Part shown: positions 60,341 to 62,338 of the stretch, in pieces
Layout of the letters: each line of letters opens with the position of its first letter
Position numbering within the stretch: position 1 is the stretch's first letter
Origin: Mycolicibacterium chubuense
GTDB taxonomy: Bacteria > Actinomycetota > Actinomycetes > Mycobacteriales > Mycobacteriaceae
Assembly (NCBI RefSeq): GCF_001044255.1
Contig: NZ_JYNX01000015.1
Location: 1 to 62,338, forward strand
DNA: 62,338 nt
Direction of reading: 5' to 3'
Notes under the pieces: model-generated
The model's database searches: none
What the model was told of the DNA's origin: nothing
The model's input: only the letters and a program-made list of their open reading frames with translations
Program-made: the position numbers and the translations under genes

Positions 60341-62338
60341 CTACACCCGTTCCTTCTCGACCAGCTCGTAGGTCTCGATGACGTCGCCCTCTTTGATGTC
60401 GGAGTACGTCAGCGTCAGACCACACTCGTAGCCTTCGCGGACCTCGGTGGCGTCGTCCTTCTCCCGCTTGAGCGACGAGATGGTGAGGTTCTCGGCCACC
60501 ACCACGTTGTCGCGCAGAAGACGGGCCTTGGCGTTGCGCCGCATGATGCCCGACTGCACGAGGCAACCGGCGATGTTGCCGACCTTGCTCGATCGGAAGA
60601 TCGCCCGGATCTCGGCGCGGCCGAGTTCCTTCTCCTCGTAGATCGGCTTGAGCATGCCCTTGAGCGCGCTCTCGATCTCGTCGATGGCCTGGTAGATCAC
60701 CGAGTAGTAGCGGATCTCCACACCTTCGCGGTTGGCCAGCTCGGTCGCCTTGCCCTCGGCGCGGACGTTGAAGCCGATGATGATCGCATCGGAGGCCGAC
60801 GCCAGGTTGACGTTGGTCTCGGTGACGCCACCGACGCCGCGGTCGATGACACGCAGCTCGACCTCGTCGTCGACCTGGATGCCCAGCAGGGCCTCCTCGA
60901 GCGCCTCGACCGTACCGGCGTTGTCGCCCTTGAGGATCAGGTTCAGCTGGCTGGTTTCCTTCAGCGCCGAATCCAGGTCCTCCAGGCTAATCCGCTTGCG
61001 GCTGCGGGCGGCCATCGCGTTGCGCTTGCGCGCGCTGCGGCGGTCGGCGATCTGGCGGGCGATGCGGTCCTCGTCGACGACGAGGAAGTTGTCGCCGGCG
61101 CCGGGGACCGACGTGAAGCCGATCACCTGAACCGGACGCGACGGCAGCGCCTCGGTCACGTCCTCACCGTGCTCGTCGACCATGCGGCGCACACGACCGT
61201 AGGCGTCGCCGGCCACCACCGAGTCGCCGACCCGCAGCGTGCCGCGCTGGATCAGCACGGTCGCGACAGGGCCGCGGCCGCGGTCCAGGTGCGCCTCGAT
61301 CGCCACACCCTGGGCCTCCATGTCGGGGTTGGCCCGCAGGTCCAGCGACGCGTCGGCGGTCAGGATGACCGCCTCGAGCAGCGCGTCGATGTTGGTGCCC
61401 GCCTTGGCGGAGATGTCGACGAACATCGTGTCGCCGCCGTACTCCTCGGGCACCAGGCCGTACTCGGTGAGCTGACCGCGGATCTTGGCCGGGTCGGCGC
61501 CCTCCTTGTCGATCTTGTTGACTGCCACCACGATCGGCACGTCAGCGGCCTGCGCGTGGTTCACGGCTTCGACCGTCTGCGGCATGACACCGTCGTCGGC
61601 GGCCACCACCAGGATCGCGATGTCGGTGGCCTTGGCGCCACGGGCACGCATGGCGGTGAACGCCTCGTGGCCCGGGGTGTCGATGAAGGTGATGGGCCGC
61701 TCGTTGCCGTCGAGGTCGACCGTGACCTGGTAGGCGCCGATGTGCTGAGTGATGCCGCCGGCCTCGCCCTCGCGGACGGTGGCGTTACGGATCGTGTCCA
61801 GCAGTCGCGTCTTGCCGTGGTCGACGTGACCCATGACGGTGACGACCGGCGGCCGGAACTCGAGGTCCTCCTCGCCGCCCTCGTCCTCGCCGTAGGACAG
61901 ATCGAAGGACTGCAGCAGCTCGCGGTCCTCGTCCTCAGGGGACACGACCTGCACGACGTAGTTCATCTCGCTGCCCAGCAGCTCGAGGGTCTCGTCACCG
62001 ACGGACTGCGTGGCCGTCACCATCTCGCCGAGGTTGAACAGCGCCTGCACCAGCGAAGCCGGGTTGGCATTGATCTTGTCGGCGAAGTCGGACAGCGACG
62101 CGCCGCGGGCCAGCCGGATGGTCTCGCCGTTGCCGTGCGGCAACCGCACGCCACCGACGACCGGGGCCTGCATGTTCTCGTATTCGGCCCTCTTCGCGCG
62201 CTTCGACTTCCGGCCGCGCTTCGGGGCGCCTCCGGGACGACCGAACGCACCGGCCGCGCCACCGCGCTGGCCGGGACGGCCACCGCCGCCGCCGGGACGG
62301 CCACGGAAGCCACCTGCTGCAGCGCCGCCACCGCCTGC
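60341..62338 (-). CDS. infB: Translation initiation factor IF-2 (5' end beyond window)
   Basis: The frame stays open to the right edge, so the N-terminus is missing; 665 residues are visible. The first visible part is Gly/Arg-rich ([14 protein letters not shown]), the usual low-complexity N domain, then [17 protein letters not shown]. The GTPase domain has [10 protein letters not shown] (G1), DTPGHEAF (G3) and [12 protein letters not shown] (G4). Domains 2-4 with the C-terminal initiator tRNA site follow, ending [16 protein letters not shown]. It heads the infB-rbfA-nrnA-dinF operon. Confidence 0.97.
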   Translation of the reverse strand, partial: AGGGGAAAGGFRGRPGGGGGRPGQRGGAAGAFGRPGGAPKRGRKSKRAKRAEYENMQAPVVGGVRLPHGNGETIRLARGASLSDFADKINANPASLVQALFNLGEMVTATQSVGDETLELLGSEMNYVVQVVSPEDEDRELLQSFDLSYGEDEGGEEDLEFRPPVVTVMGHVDHGKTRLLDTIRNATVREGEAGGITQHIGAYQVTVDLDGNERPITFIDTPGHEAFTAMRARGAKATDIAILVVAADDGVMPQTVEAVNHAQAADVPIVVAVNKIDKEGADPAKIRGQLTEYGLVPEEYGGDTMFVDISAKAGTNIDALLEAVILTADASLDLRANPDMEAQGVAIEAHLDRGRGPVATVLIQRGTLRVGDSVVAGDAYGRVRRMVDEHGEDVTEALPSRPVQVIGFTSVPGAGDNFLVVDEDRIARQIADRRSARKRNAMAARSRKRISLEDLDSALKETSQLNLILKGDNAGTVEALEEALLGIQVDDEVELRVIDRGVGGVTETNVNLASASDAIIIGFNVRAEGKATELANREGVEIRYYSVIYQAIDEIESALKGMLKPIYEEKELGRAEIRAIFRSSKVGNIAGCLVQSGIMRRNAKARLLRDNVVVAENLTISSLKREKDDATEVREGYECGLTLTYSDIKEGDVIETYELVEKERV

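Overview
The window looks like a chromosomal segment of a fast-growing mycobacterium (Mycolicibacterium type). The DNA is very GC-rich. Several characteristic gene blocks are present: thyX-dapA-rnj, dfrA-thyA, dapB, aldR-ald, pnp-pepR, ribF-rpsO, sirR, truB-pptT-pptH and infB-rbfA-nrnA-dinF. They occur in the same order as in the Mycobacterium tuberculosis stretch from about Rv2750 to Rv2839c (recalled synteny, not a search result). The species cannot be fixed from the sequence alone. No tRNA, rRNA, CRISPR array, IS transposase or prophage was recognised, and no gene-free stretch exceeds 300 bases.

Layout. 1-2.7 kb: a DUF2834 membrane protein, an ABM-domain protein, a mycofactocin-type SDR and a methyltransferase. 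2.9-6.2 kb: thyX, dapA and RNase J in one leftward operon. 6.3-9.5 kb: a GntR regulator facing an S33 peptidase-like hydrolase and an amino acid permease. 9.4-11.9 kb: thyA, dfrA and a YcaQ-like gene with 4-base overlaps. 12-17.2 kb: a dienelactone hydrolase, a CitE-like lyase, small membrane and flavodoxin-like proteins, and a FUSC membrane protein sharing a palindromic control region with a TetR gene. 17.2-20.4 kb: dapB, its membrane partner, a DUF222/HNH protein and a small secreted protein.

20.3-36 kb is the accessory heart of the window: a complete [NiFe] hydrogenase island of the mycobacterial Huc (group 2a) type. One leftward operon carries a DUF1641 protein, hucS, hucL, a maturation protease, an 83-residue unknown, a TPR-like protein, a NifU-Rieske fusion, a six-bladed NHL propeller and a final unknown protein. 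An AraC-family regulator is divergent from it. A second leftward operon, hypF-hypC-hypD-hypE, faces hypA-hypB. The Hyp proteins build and insert the NiFe(CN)2CO centre. HucS and HucL form the enzyme core, and the NifU-Rieske protein probably relays electrons towards the respiratory chain. A tandem 20-bp-period box (CTATC-N6-GCGCA) lies between the huc and araC promoters, and a related single box lies at the same distance from the hypF -10 element. This suggests that the AraC protein co-regulates structural and maturation genes.

36-43 kb: aldR/ald, a YchJ-like protein, a WS/DGAT acyltransferase, a PucR-type regulator with a cupin dioxygenase-like gene (sharing a 17-base operator-like element), a DUF4334 protein and a class A beta-lactamase gene broken by a one-base frameshift. 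43-62.3 kb: the conserved housekeeping block (pepR, pnp, rpsO, ribF, sirR, truB, pptT, pptH, CocE/NonD hydrolase, DUF1802, DUF2277, echA16-like, methyltransferase, MATE transporter, nrnA, rbfA, infB). infB runs off the right edge. Many genes have a TANNNT hexamer 6-8 bases before the start codon, which is the layout of leaderless transcripts common in mycobacteria.
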